Source of the DNA: Fragilaria crotonensis
Taxonomy: Eukaryota > Bacillariophyta > Fragilariophyceae > Fragilariales > Fragilariaceae
DNA: 64,000 nucleotides
Assembly (NCBI GenBank): GCA_022925895.1
Contig: JAKSYS010000019.1
Span: 176,982-240,981 of the forward strand
Direction: 5' to 3'
Shown: positions 21,062 to 30,769 of the stretch, piece by piece
How positions within the stretch are numbered: position 1 is the first letter of the stretch
How the letters are laid out: each line of letters starts with the position of its first letter
Made by a program: the position numbers and the translations under genes
The notes under the pieces: model-generated
What the model saw: the letters and a program-made list of their open reading frames with translations, nothing else
What the model was told of the DNA's origin: nothing
Databases searched by the model: none

Positions 21062-21099
21062 CACTAGAGACCATTCGGCCTCTGAACCACTGGCCCGAT
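21062..21099 (+). repeat. Left terminal inverted repeat of the two-gene transposon
   Basis: Thirty-eight bases from CACTAGAG to GGCCCGAT. It differs from the reverse complement of the right repeat at three positions (15, 29 and 30). Confidence 0.92.
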
Positions 21100-21489
21100 C
21101 CAGCCAGCCCCTCGTTATTACACCGTTATCACTCTTGCTCTTGTATAGTCCGAAACTTCATTCTTTATTGCAGACTCAATAACGGTTTTAGAGCTCATTC
21201 GAAGCTCGATTTCTCATCCAATTCCTCAAACGACGATGAGATCGTGCATCTTTACACTCGTTGGGTTGGCATGTACCACGAGATGCACGGACTCATCGTT
21301 GTTCGGCTTTTTGGTGAAGTCGATTTGAGGCCTGAAATTGACATTCCACGTGGATGAAAATTGTGACCTTACTAATTCCCACGTAGGCTTCACGTGAGCT
21401 CAAATTCTCGATTGCAAGAATTTGGGAAATCACAGTATCTTTTGAGATGAAAGCAGCAAAACACACTTCCATTGCAATCGACGTCAAGA

Positions 21490-24400
21490 ATGCAGCTGCA
21501 TGATCTGTACAAACGAGGTAGGAGCTACCCAATCACATGTCTTTCATTCGGAAAAAATAGGAAAGAAGACTATCCTGACCATTTTTTTTGCCATGGATGC
21601 GATTTGCTTGAGGATGCTGTCAACAACAACATAAAAAGAGCGAACCGTGAACAGAAAAAGTATGCTTGCACAGGTGGACATTCGGATCTTTCCCAACCCA
21701 CGACAATGAAAAGCAAGTATCGTGAAAAGAACACCAAGCAAATTGGAAAGGGAAGTGGGGATGATTCATGTCGCAATTCTTCTGCTTCTACCGGCTCGGA
21801 CAACAGGAAGATAAACACCCGCAATACTCAAGTCGGCAGGCAAGGAAACCAGGATGATTCATATTACATTTCTTCTACTTCTACCATTGCAAGTGATAAT
21901 GAGAATCAAATCAAATCACCAACTGCAAGTCCCACCAAGAAAAAGCCTCGACGACAAAATTCTGGGGAATTGACAGGTTGTAGTATCATAGATACTACTA
22001 CCGAAGGTGACGATGATGAAAGCGCTGATGGTGAATCAGAGCTTGCTGCGCCCCAAAGATTGTTTGTGTCATACCGGACTGACAATGATGAACTAGTTCA
22101 AGGTCATCGTAGTAGATTGTCTAGCAATTATGATCAAGGTAAGGAAAAGAGCAGCCCCGACAGCAGAAGTCAAGTACTGTCAAGCACCATGGCCACACAG
22201 TCGCAGTTGACAACATGCATCACCCCAACAAGTAATAACCATGACAATTTTGAATCAAAGAAAGACTTGTATACTGCTGTGCTTGAAGAGAAGAATGCCC
22301 GACTGCATGAGCGCGTTATTGAACTTGATCGCAGCCATGTCAATCTGGTTGTGCAAGTGGAGGCGCTCACGGCAGAGATAACTCGTCTGAAAGTGCATGG
22401 CGATGATGTACAAGAACAAGGCCATGTCATTGCTACTGAAGAAAGTCAAATGTGCGATGAGAATAACACTTCTGCAAAGTCAAGGAAGCATCGAATTCAA
22501 GTTGAGAATACTAAATTTTCTCGTGAGTTGTCCATTCTTATAAATGACTTTGTTACGAGCTCATGTTTTGCAGACAAACGAAGATTTCCAATCAGTCGCC
22601 TTGCAAAGATTGTTGTCGACAGCATTCTGTCGTTTCAATGGACTCATTCTGAAGTTGCAAAATTTTCTTCGCACTGCAATGCTGCAGATGCTTGGTCTAC
22701 ATTGTCAGAGCTCTTGAATGTAAGGAACATGAAACGATGTCGTGACAAGAGCAAAGCTGCAATTCTTGTCGATTGTATGTGGGATGATAACTTTCTTGAT
22801 GGTGAAGTTCAACGCTGCATGGTTGAAAAGGTTCGTTGTCATCTTCGAACTCACGTCTTCAGTCCATGGAAAATTTTGAAGGCCATGGATGTTTCCGGTT
22901 TCAAGTTAAGTCTGGCTGGGATCGAGGTCTTACGGCGTGTCGATATGACAAGTAAATATGGAAGGGGCATTCTTCCAAGCAAGTCGACAATACTACGAGC
23001 AGCCAGGATGCTAGAAGCAGAGGCCGAGAGGTTTTGTCCATTCTCCATGATCGGACAAACATTTCAGGGCGTTGACAAGAACAACCTCAATGACGGGAAT
23101 GACATTGGTGAGGGCTTCGAATTCGATGCCATCAAGGTTACCAAGACATTGTTTGAAGCATTTGGTCTGATGGAGGTAGCCAAGAGACGAGCAGTAGATT
23201 TGGCACTCACGTCGGATGGTGCTCAGCTGACGAATACTATCTCCCATGTAGCAGCGGGACTAAAGTTTAATGATATGGCAATCTGCGATCCATTTACGAA
23301 GCGTCCGCTTTTGCTTCACGAACCTGATTCGCTTGTTCAGAGTAGAAATCTCTGCTTTCCGCTTCGAATCGTGATTGCAAAAGACACGAAGAAGACTCTT
23401 GATGGATTTCGAGCTCTATACAACAAATTTAACAATGGTGAGGTTGCGCGGGCATTACTTTGTCAGTCGTTTAAGATGTCCTTTCCTGGAGATATGAAGC
23501 TCCAGTGGGGAGCCCTCGATGATGGTGGGGCAGCCAAGGTTAAGGATAAGTTTTGCTACATTTGCCCTTGCCGGTCTTCATCGCTCCATGTACCTCAAGA
23601 CAAGACAAGGTGCTCGATATGCAGAGAGAAGCCCATACAAGTTGATAACGAATGTTATCACTATCCATTTGTTGCAGATCCGGAAGTGAGGGGAGAGCTT
23701 GAGGATGAGCTTCGTGTCCTGACAGAATTAGTTCATGATATTCTTATTGATGCTGATGGTGGCGACAATAACGAACAAGTCAACGAAACAAATCCTCGTC
23801 AGAAGATGTATGTCCGTCGCTCAGGTGACATTAGAATTGAAGGCGACACATTTGATATCGACTTCAAAGCAAGTCAACAAAGCGATAAGGCAATCTGGGC
23901 TCGGCACATCACTGATGAACTCGCTAGCCGTTCAATGCCGGTTACAGGCACTCTCTATGATCGCCAGCAGCGACTCCGACAGCAGCTTGTAAATGAGCAG
24001 AGAACTCGAGATATAACACGAATGTTAGCAGACAGTGAACCAAAGGATCAAGCTATGTACCTGGTGATGCAGGCAGTTGTATGTATTTTGCATTTGGAAA
24101 ATCGAGTCGGGTTAAAATGTATCGAGAGCATTCTTCGTTCAGGACTCTCCCATGCTAGAAAAGGACTGCTGGACTGGACAGTAGCAAAGGGGGTGAGTCG
24201 AAGACAAGATGAGTATGTGCATCGCATCACAAGCACAATCGGCACTCAGATTCTTGGTACAGCAATGGCGCCTTCTCAATGGCGATTCCCACTTAGTGAG
24301 GATGGAAGTATGGGAACATTGTCAATGGACAATAACCGCACTCGGTCTGTTATGAACTCAATAGAGTTACTCGTTGAGGAGTCCTTTCCCAACTCAGATG

Positions 24401-24939
24401 CTAATAAACACCTGTTGCTTCGTTGCTTTCATCGATATCGGGCAGCAATGATTATCCTTCGGAAGAACACAGATGCCACCGAGGATGAGATACGAACCTT
24501 TCAGGACCATATAGATGCCTGGTTTCAAGACTGGGTTAAAGTATATGGAAAAGAAGGATGTACGAATTATACACATATGCTATCTTCTGCTCATGTAATG
24601 CGATACATGCAAGAGTGGAAGTGCCTACACCGCTTCTCGCAACAGGGATGGGAGGCTCTCAATGCATTGATAAAGGCATATTTTTTCCGTCGAACCAATC
24701 GAGGTGGCTTGGCAAGGAATACGGCGAGGAAGAGCAAGCTTTTAGGCATTGCTAGATGGCTCCAGCGACGAATGATGTGGTTCAGTGGTCATGGTGATGC
24801 CCTGTTTATAAAATGTGATGACGACAATGAAGATGAAACAAGTTCATTCGAGGACAACGATGAGGAAGGTAATGACAACGATGACACAAGTACTGACAGC
24901 GAATACGACAGCAATGACATTGACGATGACGATGACTGA
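21490..24939 (+). CDS. Large transposase-like protein of the two-gene element
   Basis: The protein is 1,149 aa from the ATG at 21490, without introns. In order it shows a Cys-containing N-terminus (FCHGCDLLEDA), a Ser/Asn-rich low-complexity region to about residue 250, and a coiled coil at about 256–307. A conserved-looking core follows: FPISRLAKIVVDSILSF, then LALTSDGAQLTNTISHVAAG with an Asp near 576. A zinc-knuckle-like cluster (CYICPC at about 689, CSIC at about 708) comes next. The C-terminal block reads YTHMLSSAHVMRYMQEW then FSQQGWEALNALIKAYFFRR (Glu near 1055), and an Asp/Glu tail starts at about 1112. The Asp and Glu could be part of a DDE site, which is an inference. Similar GWEA.N..(K).FF.RRT.GG blocks occur in unnamed repetitive proteins of several eukaryotes (from memory). 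An Academ-type relation is possible but unproven. Confidence 0.75.
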   Translation: MQLHDLYKRGRSYPITCLSFGKNRKEDYPDHFFCHGCDLLEDAVNNNIKRANREQKKYACTGGHSDLSQPTTMKSKYREKNTKQIGKGSGDDSCRNSSASTGSDNRKINTRNTQVGRQGNQDDSYYISSTSTIASDNENQIKSPTASPTKKKPRRQNSGELTGCSIIDTTTEGDDDESADGESELAAPQRLFVSYRTDNDELVQGHRSRLSSNYDQGKEKSSPDSRSQVLSSTMATQSQLTTCITPTSNNHDNFESKKDLYTAVLEEKNARLHERVIELDRSHVNLVVQVEALTAEITRLKVHGDDVQEQGHVIATEESQMCDENNTSAKSRKHRIQVENTKFSRELSILINDFVTSSCFADKRRFPISRLAKIVVDSILSFQWTHSEVAKFSSHCNAADAWSTLSELLNVRNMKRCRDKSKAAILVDCMWDDNFLDGEVQRCMVEKVRCHLRTHVFSPWKILKAMDVSGFKLSLAGIEVLRRVDMTSKYGRGILPSKSTILRAARMLEAEAERFCPFSMIGQTFQGVDKNNLNDGNDIGEGFEFDAIKVTKTLFEAFGLMEVAKRRAVDLALTSDGAQLTNTISHVAAGLKFNDMAICDPFTKRPLLLHEPDSLVQSRNLCFPLRIVIAKDTKKTLDGFRALYNKFNNGEVARALLCQSFKMSFPGDMKLQWGALDDGGAAKVKDKFCYICPCRSSSLHVPQDKTRCSICREKPIQVDNECYHYPFVADPEVRGELEDELRVLTELVHDILIDADGGDNNEQVNETNPRQKMYVRRSGDIRIEGDTFDIDFKASQQSDKAIWARHITDELASRSMPVTGTLYDRQQRLRQQLVNEQRTRDITRMLADSEPKDQAMYLVMQAVVCILHLENRVGLKCIESILRSGLSHARKGLLDWTVAKGVSRRQDEYVHRITSTIGTQILGTAMAPSQWRFPLSEDGSMGTLSMDNNRTRSVMNSIELLVEESFPNSDANKHLLLRCFHRYRAAMIILRKNTDATEDEIRTFQDHIDAWFQDWVKVYGKEGCTNYTHMLSSAHVMRYMQEWKCLHRFSQQGWEALNALIKAYFFRRTNRGGLARNTARKSKLLGIARWLQRRMMWFSGHGDALFIKCDDDNEDETSSFEDNDEEGNDNDDTSTDSEYDSNDIDDDDD

Positions 24940-24987
24940 CATCGCAGCTACTACAAAGAATCGAACTTGACATAGAAGAACATACTA

Positions 24988-26472
24988 CTATTCTAACATT
25001 TGTTGTATCTTGCGATAGACGGTCTCAACATCTCTGAACACTACAACTTCCAGAGCATTCACTTTTAAAGTCCTCCCGGTGTTGTCAAGTATTTTGTATA
25101 CCTTCGTAGCATGTATCTCGCCAACATTACTTCGGACTTCTTGTACTCGCATCACATACATACCGTCAATGAACTCCATTCCTGGTGTAATGATGCTGAT
25201 TCTTTCATTGTTGTTGGAAGCGATACGATGGCGAGCTCCGGCATCACTGACACCAACATCGACAAGTGAATGCAAGGATTCATTTGTAACGACAAGCTTT
25301 CGATATCTTAGAGAAATCTGAAGTGTACCCTCCGATGAGTCATAGGACAAGTCGATACCATCTTCTGTGCAGAAACGCTGAAATACCGAACATGTTGAAC
25401 AGTCACTCTTGTCGTCATCATCCGATTCTTTGCTTTCTGAAGGACACACAGCATTTACAACATCGTTTATACTCAACAGAAATGGGCCATCACTATACTT
25501 GGGTCGCTTCTTACGGACCCCGTATCCAGCCATCCTACCAAAGAGTCCCCGAAAAACATCCAACTTTTTAGCTGTGTCAAAACGCAAGACATCAAGGCAC
25601 CCGGTACGTCGGCGCGAATGATAGACAAGTCCCCAGGAAAGGAAGGCTTGAGGTTGGCTGTACTTTACTGTAGAGATGCTTTCTACACCTCCGGCTGCCA
25701 TTGCATTCTTGATAAAGTACCAAGTGCAACTTGGTAGTTGCAGCTTCGTATTCTTCACTGTGAAATCACCCTGTGACTGGGCAACACGGCAGAGCACTCG
25801 TTGCATTTCTTGTCTTATGTGCCGGATGGCATTGAATGTAAGTTCGCAATAATCCACTGACCAAAGCTTGTGAAAACTCTCAATTTGCCCTGGAAAAGGT
25901 GGGCATGTGTGTCGAGGGATCACAGAAACAATGCCCTCTCCTGAGATGCGATACTTTGTAACATAAAAATTTGACATTCCTCTGCAATCGTCAAAGGCAT
26001 CATCATCCTCGTATGCAACAAAAGCAAGGCCAGCAATGTCATAGGATGGTATCCAGTCAAATTCATTGACTTGGACAATTCTGTGCCATCCATTAAACCG
26101 ATCATCGCCCTGAGGAAAATCGCAACCAGAAAACAATGTGCGATCGTGAAAGATGTTCACCTTCACAAATTGCACTGGAATTTCATTTTCAAATCTATCT
26201 GGTGATGCAAGCAGATGGATGATTTGATGCTTTTCATGTTCAGGAACCAAATCGATTGATGTTGCAACTTCAACCACACGACCAACTCTCGGTGATTGCT
26301 CATCCACTCTACTCCGAGTACTGTATCTCACAAACGATCCAGCTGTCACAGAGATCTTCAGGGAAGGAATGTACACGGTGTTCTTAAAGGAAGTGGGATT
26401 CAGTAATTCCCAACTTGTTGAGGATGACTTGGTGGGCTGCTGCATCTGTGTCATATCATCATTGTCAGTCAT
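24988..26472 (-). CDS. Partner protein of the two-gene transposon, BAH-like region
   Basis: The protein is 494 aa from the ATG at 26472. The frame stays open upstream to about 26550, where a TTAG resembling an intron acceptor occurs, so an upstream exon is possible. The N-terminal half has a beta-rich region of VGRVVEVATSID, VQFVKVNIF and WHRIVQVNEFDWIPSYDI, then GLAFVAYEDDDAF and GMSNFYVTKYRI. This recalls BAH-type chromatin-binding folds, a weak resemblance. The C-terminal half has an acidic linker (SKESDDDDKSDCS) and no domain I recognise. It lies convergent to the transposase with 48 bp between stop codons, inside the same inverted repeats. A role in target choice, chromatin contact or transposase regulation is inferred from position only. 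Confidence 0.7.
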   Translation of the reverse strand: MTDNDDMTQMQQPTKSSSTSWELLNPTSFKNTVYIPSLKISVTAGSFVRYSTRSRVDEQSPRVGRVVEVATSIDLVPEHEKHQIIHLLASPDRFENEIPVQFVKVNIFHDRTLFSGCDFPQGDDRFNGWHRIVQVNEFDWIPSYDIAGLAFVAYEDDDAFDDCRGMSNFYVTKYRISGEGIVSVIPRHTCPPFPGQIESFHKLWSVDYCELTFNAIRHIRQEMQRVLCRVAQSQGDFTVKNTKLQLPSCTWYFIKNAMAAGGVESISTVKYSQPQAFLSWGLVYHSRRRTGCLDVLRFDTAKKLDVFRGLFGRMAGYGVRKKRPKYSDGPFLLSINDVVNAVCPSESKESDDDDKSDCSTCSVFQRFCTEDGIDLSYDSSEGTLQISLRYRKLVVTNESLHSLVDVGVSDAGARHRIASNNNERISIITPGMEFIDGMYVMRVQEVRSNVGEIHATKVYKILDNTGRTLKVNALEVVVFRDVETVYRKIQQMLE

Positions 26473-26658
26473 CACATGCAGTGGCTGTAGTACTCGAGCA
26501 GAGCGACGAGGATACTCATACTTGAGTGCCAAAAATGCGCGAAGAGGAAGCTAAGCAACTTACTTAAACAATTTTTTTAAATGTTATGCCTCGAAGATGA
26601 AGTGTGCATTTCATCGAAGACGTTAAAATCAGAGTCAAATTGTGGCTCATAACCAAAA

Positions 26659-26696
26659 ATCGGGCCGCTGGTTCAGAGGCCAAATGGTCTCTAGTG
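26659..26696 (-). repeat. Right terminal inverted repeat of the two-gene transposon
   Basis: Thirty-eight bases, ATCGGGCC to CTCTAGTG, the reverse complement of the left repeat apart from three changes. It is followed by ACGTACGT. Confidence 0.92.
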
Positions 26697-26918
26697 ACGT
26701 ACGTCACTTCACAAAAATCAATTGGTTTTTAAAAACGCCATGGGGGCGGACGGCGGACCGTGAAAACAAAATCGAAATATTCTTCGTTTCTGTTTTTTTT
26801 GTTGTTGACGTGTGAGCTTTAAGTATTGCCTTATCAGCATTGAAGGCGCCCCCGGGACCAAGCTTCGCATCCAATAATTTGTGGCAATAACTCTTAGAGC
26901 AGAACAAAAGGTGACATC
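26697..26918. other. Spacer between transposon and HMG-box tail copies
   Basis: AT-rich, with a run of T near 26791–26800. It contains a stretch (GAAAACAAAATCG...TTCTTCGTTTCTG) that resembles one near 37000–37040. No gene was seen. Confidence 0.35.
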
Positions 26919-27840
26919 AATCTAGAGCAGATCTGAGATTTGTATGCCTGTAGCCGGGGTTGCAGAAAATCTAGAGAGCAGATCTGAGATTTGTGTGCCT
27001 GTAGCCGGAGTTGCAGGAAATGGCTGTAATCGGTTCCACCAGTGAAGCCGTTCTACAATACCTTCCTTCTACTACCTTGGTATCGGTAGTGCAGAGTATG
27101 GGGTACCAGGTACATATTGCCTAGTTTCCCTATCGCGATACACAATGCGCTGTTGCTCCTGAAGAGCGGCTACGGACCTATACATTGAACTATCGAAGTA
27201 CGGCGCAGGGCCTGCTGAGGCACCACCAACCAATCCCGGAGGCGGAAGCGAGGGCAAATCTTGGATGTGCTGACGGACGAGCCACTGCCGGTCTCGAGGT
27301 GAAGCGGACAACGGAGGCGATCAAAAGTTGAGAATGAGCAAAATGGGCTATTGTATGTTAGGTAGAGAGTGATGATGATGGTGCAGCTGCCGATTCCATG
27401 TGGATACAAGCCAACAGAGATTGTACACTTCCGAAGGAACTGTGGGCAGCGGATGCGCCATGATATCCGTCTTGGAGAAGAACAAAGTTACTCTCAATCT
27501 AGAACAGGTGTAACGATTTGGTTTCTGTAAGTGAGGACGACGGAAAGCTAGGAATTCACACGCTACTCAATGCTGCTTCATATTGTTTCGTCGCCGCCTG
27601 CCGGCGGCTGATTTAGAATATGCTACATCATCCTGCACAGTTCCATCAAGAGAGCGTGTGCATCTCTGTAGGAATGGATTGCTGCTGCTGCCAATTGCGT
27701 GTGGGAACGAGCCAATGAAGATTGCACAGTTTAAAGGGAATGGTTTGATGGCAAAAGTGCAAGTTAATCTCAATCTAGAACAGTTCTCAAGATTTTATGT
27801 CTGTAATTAAGCACACCGGAGAGCCAAGTTCCCTTTCTTA
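26919..27840 (-). pseudogene. Partial tandem copies of the HMG-box gene's 3' end
   Basis: Downstream of the HMG-box gene the 3' part of its coding region recurs in broken form. At about 27075–27310 the minus strand reads SPRDRQWLVRQHIQDLPSL and PPPGLVGGASAGPAPYFDSS, matching SPWDRQLLLRQHLQDLPSL and PPPGLVGAAASGPAPYFDSS of the gene. At about 27567–27660 it reads DGTVQDDVAYSKSAAGRRR, matching the gene's C-terminus. Each copy is followed by a TCTAGA(A/G)CAG motif at about 26920, 27498 and 27775. A direct repeat of about 53 bp lies at 26919–27020. These are segmental duplications of the tail, not independent genes. Confidence 0.75.
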
Positions 27841-27843
27841 ACA

Positions 27844-29253
27844 TTAACGCGCTTCCCAATTCCCTTTCGTATTGTTTCCTCGCCGTCCGGCGGCGGCTGA
27901 TCTAGAACTTGCTGCATCATCAGGGACAGATCCATCTTGCCTAGTTTCCCTCAAGCTATCCATAATCCGCTGTTGCGCCTCAAGAGCCGCCATGGACCTG
28001 TACAGGGAACTATCAAAGTACGGCGCAGGGCCTGAGGCGGCAGCCCCAACCAATCCTGGAGGCGGAAGTGAGGGCAAATCTTGGAGGTGCTGACGGAGGA
28101 GCAACTGCCGGTCCCAAGGTGAAGAGGACAACGGAGGCGATCGAAGTTGGGAACGAGCAAAGAGAGCCAGTGCATCTCCGTAGGAAGGGGCTGCTGCCGC
28201 TGCGGCAGCAGATTGCATGTGGGAACGAGTCAATAGAGATTGTGCACTTCCGTAGGAAGGGTTGACGGCGGCCGCCAATCTCAAGTCTCCTGCGTCCACA
28301 ATTGCTTGCTGTTGTCTCAATATCTCAGAAGCCAGCAGTTGATCGTAAAGGAAGGAATCAGCTCCGCCCATCGGAGGAAGGCTTGACCTTGCGTGTTGTC
28401 CCAATAGCCACGCCTGCTTCCGAATTGTGTCAAGCTCGTGCATGAGTCCAGCTGACCTTTGTTCTGCATCCACCGTAAATCGTGACATCCCAAGAGACGT
28501 TCCTGGCATCAATGCAGACTCACGCGAAGGAGCGTTACGAAGCTCTTCGTGAAGATCACTCAAAAACGAGGGAGCAGGGATCGATTGGTGCTGGTTGAGG
28601 GTGGTCTGGACCTGGGCGGGAGGCGGACTGTAGTCATGTTCCTGATCTGGATCAAATGCAGTTCCTGCTCTTCTGGTTTTCGCTAGATTCAGATGGTATT
28701 CTTGCATTTCGCGTTTGTATCGTCGCATGTCGTTATCTGATTCAGCCTTACATGCAGCAAGTTCACTCTCCGAAATTGCTTTCCATTTCTTTCCTATCGT
28801 TTTTGCTAGTCGATCGAATCCCAAGTTAACAGATGGGCTCTTTCCGGCAGAGACCGCATCCATAGAACTTTGTAGCATTTTTGCACGTTCAGACCGGAAG
28901 AAGATATTGTACGCGCTGAGTGGACGTCGAGGCATGTCCTTAGGCTTTCGTGGTCTTGAAATCATTCCCTTCCCTACCCTACTTTTCTTGCGACTCTTGC
29001 TGTCACGATCGTCTTCATTGTCGTCTGGCGATGGTAGAGTCGCTGCACCTCTTTTCCCTGAGGCCGTCGCCACCGTCAAATCAAGCACAGGAACGACAGA
29101 CACATCGGACTGCTCACCAGCATCCCCTTCAAGCACTGGGGACTTTTTGGAATCGTTTTGATCAGAGGGGGAAGAACCATTGGAACTCATTCGTGATGGC
29201 GCTTCCTTCCGACCAGTCGTACGAATCAATAAGTTGCTGAGTTCAGGGTTCAT
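27844..29253 (-). CDS. HMG-box DNA-binding protein
   Basis: The protein is 469 aa from the ATG at 29253. An upstream in-frame extension begins only with GTG, followed by a GTGAGT that looks like a splice donor. The N-terminus is Ser/Asp-rich with a basic patch (SKSRKKSRVGKG). The HMG box is at about 108–189, starting PRRPLSAYNIFFRSERAKM and containing KTIGKKWKAIS and MRRYKREMQEYHLN, the L-shaped minor-groove binding fold. This PRRPLSAYN version is common in diatoms (from memory). The C-terminal half has Ala-rich runs and repeated PSYG(D/S)A motifs, low complexity without domain support. It is probably a nuclear architectural or regulatory protein. The 3' part is duplicated downstream. Confidence 0.85.
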   Translation of the reverse strand: MNPELSNLLIRTTGRKEAPSRMSSNGSSPSDQNDSKKSPVLEGDAGEQSDVSVVPVLDLTVATASGKRGAATLPSPDDNEDDRDSKSRKKSRVGKGMISRPRKPKDMPRRPLSAYNIFFRSERAKMLQSSMDAVSAGKSPSVNLGFDRLAKTIGKKWKAISESELAACKAESDNDMRRYKREMQEYHLNLAKTRRAGTAFDPDQEHDYSPPPAQVQTTLNQHQSIPAPSFLSDLHEELRNAPSRESALMPGTSLGMSRFTVDAEQRSAGLMHELDTIRKQAWLLGQHARSSLPPMGGADSFLYDQLLASEILRQQQAIVDAGDLRLAAAVNPSYGSAQSLLTRSHMQSAAAAAAAPSYGDALALFARSQLRSPPLSSSPWDRQLLLRQHLQDLPSLPPPGLVGAAASGPAPYFDSSLYRSMAALEAQQRIMDSLRETRQDGSVPDDAASSRSAAAGRRGNNTKGNWEAR

Positions 29254-30501
29254 AAACGGTCCACAACTGCGCGATGACGTAACGTTATTCCTTTCAATAT
29301 TATTTGACCCACTCACGTCGTCTCACCGAGTCAATCAGAGTCCCTCTTTCTGTCTCTGACTGATACGCTGGGTGATATTTTTGATCGGGCTGTAACTGGA
29401 GGTGAACAATAGATGAAACCAGCAGCTGAATGCGACTACTTGTACCGACCAAGGATGTGCATTGGCGACAGGCTGACTACTCGATTTTCGGGAAACACCA
29501 AATAAACCACAGGACTTCATTTCCTGGTACCAATCGTATTTAACATGATGATGCGTATATTCGAGATATAGAAGGCATGCGAACGCGTCGCTCTATATTG
29601 AAGAAAGCGTACCCGTAAGTCTGTACCAATGACTGGTACACGGTATCGCACCTCGCATGTGCACACGCCGGGAGCAATACAATTGCAGCCAAAAATCCTT
29701 ACACCGTTAAGAAGGTTACATCTGGAAACATATATAGGGTCGTAGTACTTGTAATGTCCTCAACGTGAAAACCGCGCTTCCATGAGAACGTTAACTTGAA
29801 CCTGAGGTATTCTTACAAATGCAAAGCAAAACATGGCAACATCTAGTAGAGACAATCCGGAAAGAAACGCCGGAATTTCAGGATGTCCCTTGTCGTCGTT
29901 TATATCAATATTGAATTACTACGTATCCTTCACGTACAATGCGGTACATTTTCGAATTTCGAATAACCGCCTTTCGGCCCCCAGAGTAGAATCCAACGTT
30001 CTATCTAGTATGGGCGAATCGCCCATTTCGTATAACCTTGCTGGAAAATGTTAACTTGGACCAATCGACCAGGACCGACTTCGTTTTGTCACTTCCGTAC
30101 TCAAAACACGATACTGGAGATGAACTATAAAAGTACAGAACATGAAGCATATGCCCTTTCATCAGGTCATCCGTCATTCGCAACCATCGTTCATTCCTAT
30201 TGTACTCGGAGTACGACGTACTGTACATCATACTCTTCGTTTCGACTTATGACTTATGCTGATGCACAACGGCCATCGATTAAATATTTTCCTTTTTCCG
30301 ACTCCCGACATGACTACTCCAGTACCTGGTACTACATTTTTTCGTGTTCCTCTCTTTCAGCTCAAAATTTATTACGTGTTCACCACTCTATCTGGAAAGT
30401 CCTATCGACGCGAAATTCAGTGCAAGTACCATACAATTTAGATCCGTCACTGCCGGACCTGCAAGAAATTCCGAACTACCACAACTGCCTGTTTCATTTA
30501 C
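29254..30501. other. Intergenic span upstream of the HMG-box gene
   Basis: About 1.25 kb with no supported gene. The first 200 bases would hold the HMG-box promoter and 5' UTR. The rest is spacer with scattered GTAC words. Confidence 0.4.
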
Positions 30502-30690
30502 GACTCCAGAGCAGAGTCCTGCACTGGGTACCCATACCCAGTACCCACCCAGTACCCACCCATACCCATGGATAATGGGTGGGTATGGGCACGCCCAACC
30601 AGTGGGTGGGTGGGTATGGGTGGTCCAAACTCCACTGCGCAAATCGTGGGTGGGTAATGGGTGGTCTAACCTGCCCACACGAATCGACCA
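30502..30690 (+). repeat. GGGTGGGTA-type minisatellite, left locus
   Basis: CTCCAGAGCAGAGTCCTGCA leads into short TACCCA/CCCAGTACC repeats, then TGGGTA-type repeats on the same strand up to about 30670. The G-rich arrays have many GGG runs that could fold into a quadruplex. A related locus lies at 35565–35745. Confidence 0.75.
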
Positions 30691-30769
30691 TTGCACTCCA
30701 TTTCTCCAAGTATCCTGTATCCTGTAGCTAGTAGCCATAGGGCACTCCAGTACCATTTCCTAGTGTGGT

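Larger units (their letters stand above)
21063..26695. mobile_element. Two-gene TIR DNA transposon, superfamily unassigned
   Basis: This 5.63-kb element is bounded by 37–38 bp inverted repeats with 35 of 38 matches. The left end reads CACTAGAGACCATTCGGCCT from 21062, and the right end is the reverse complement, ending at 26696. If the termini are taken as ACTAGAG...CTCTAGT, a 3-bp direct repeat GAC flanks the element (21060–21062 and 26696–26698). The interior holds two intact convergent genes separated by 48 bp: a 1,149-aa transposase-like protein and a 494-aa partner on the opposite strand. Both frames are uninterrupted, so the element is young or still active. CACTA-like termini are noted, but the protein does not look like a known CACTA TNP2 transposase. 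Confidence 0.88.

Noticed and set aside
21062-26696. CACTA (En/Spm) superfamily label from the CACTAG terminus
   Set aside because: The large protein shows no TNP2-like features I recognise and the flanks do not match when ends are read as CACTA.
30527-30670. TGGGTA-type repeats as a telomere or internal telomeric array
   Set aside because: The unit varies (TGGGTAA, GGGTGGGTA) and is not a clean hexamer such as TTAGGG. It occurs at two internal loci.
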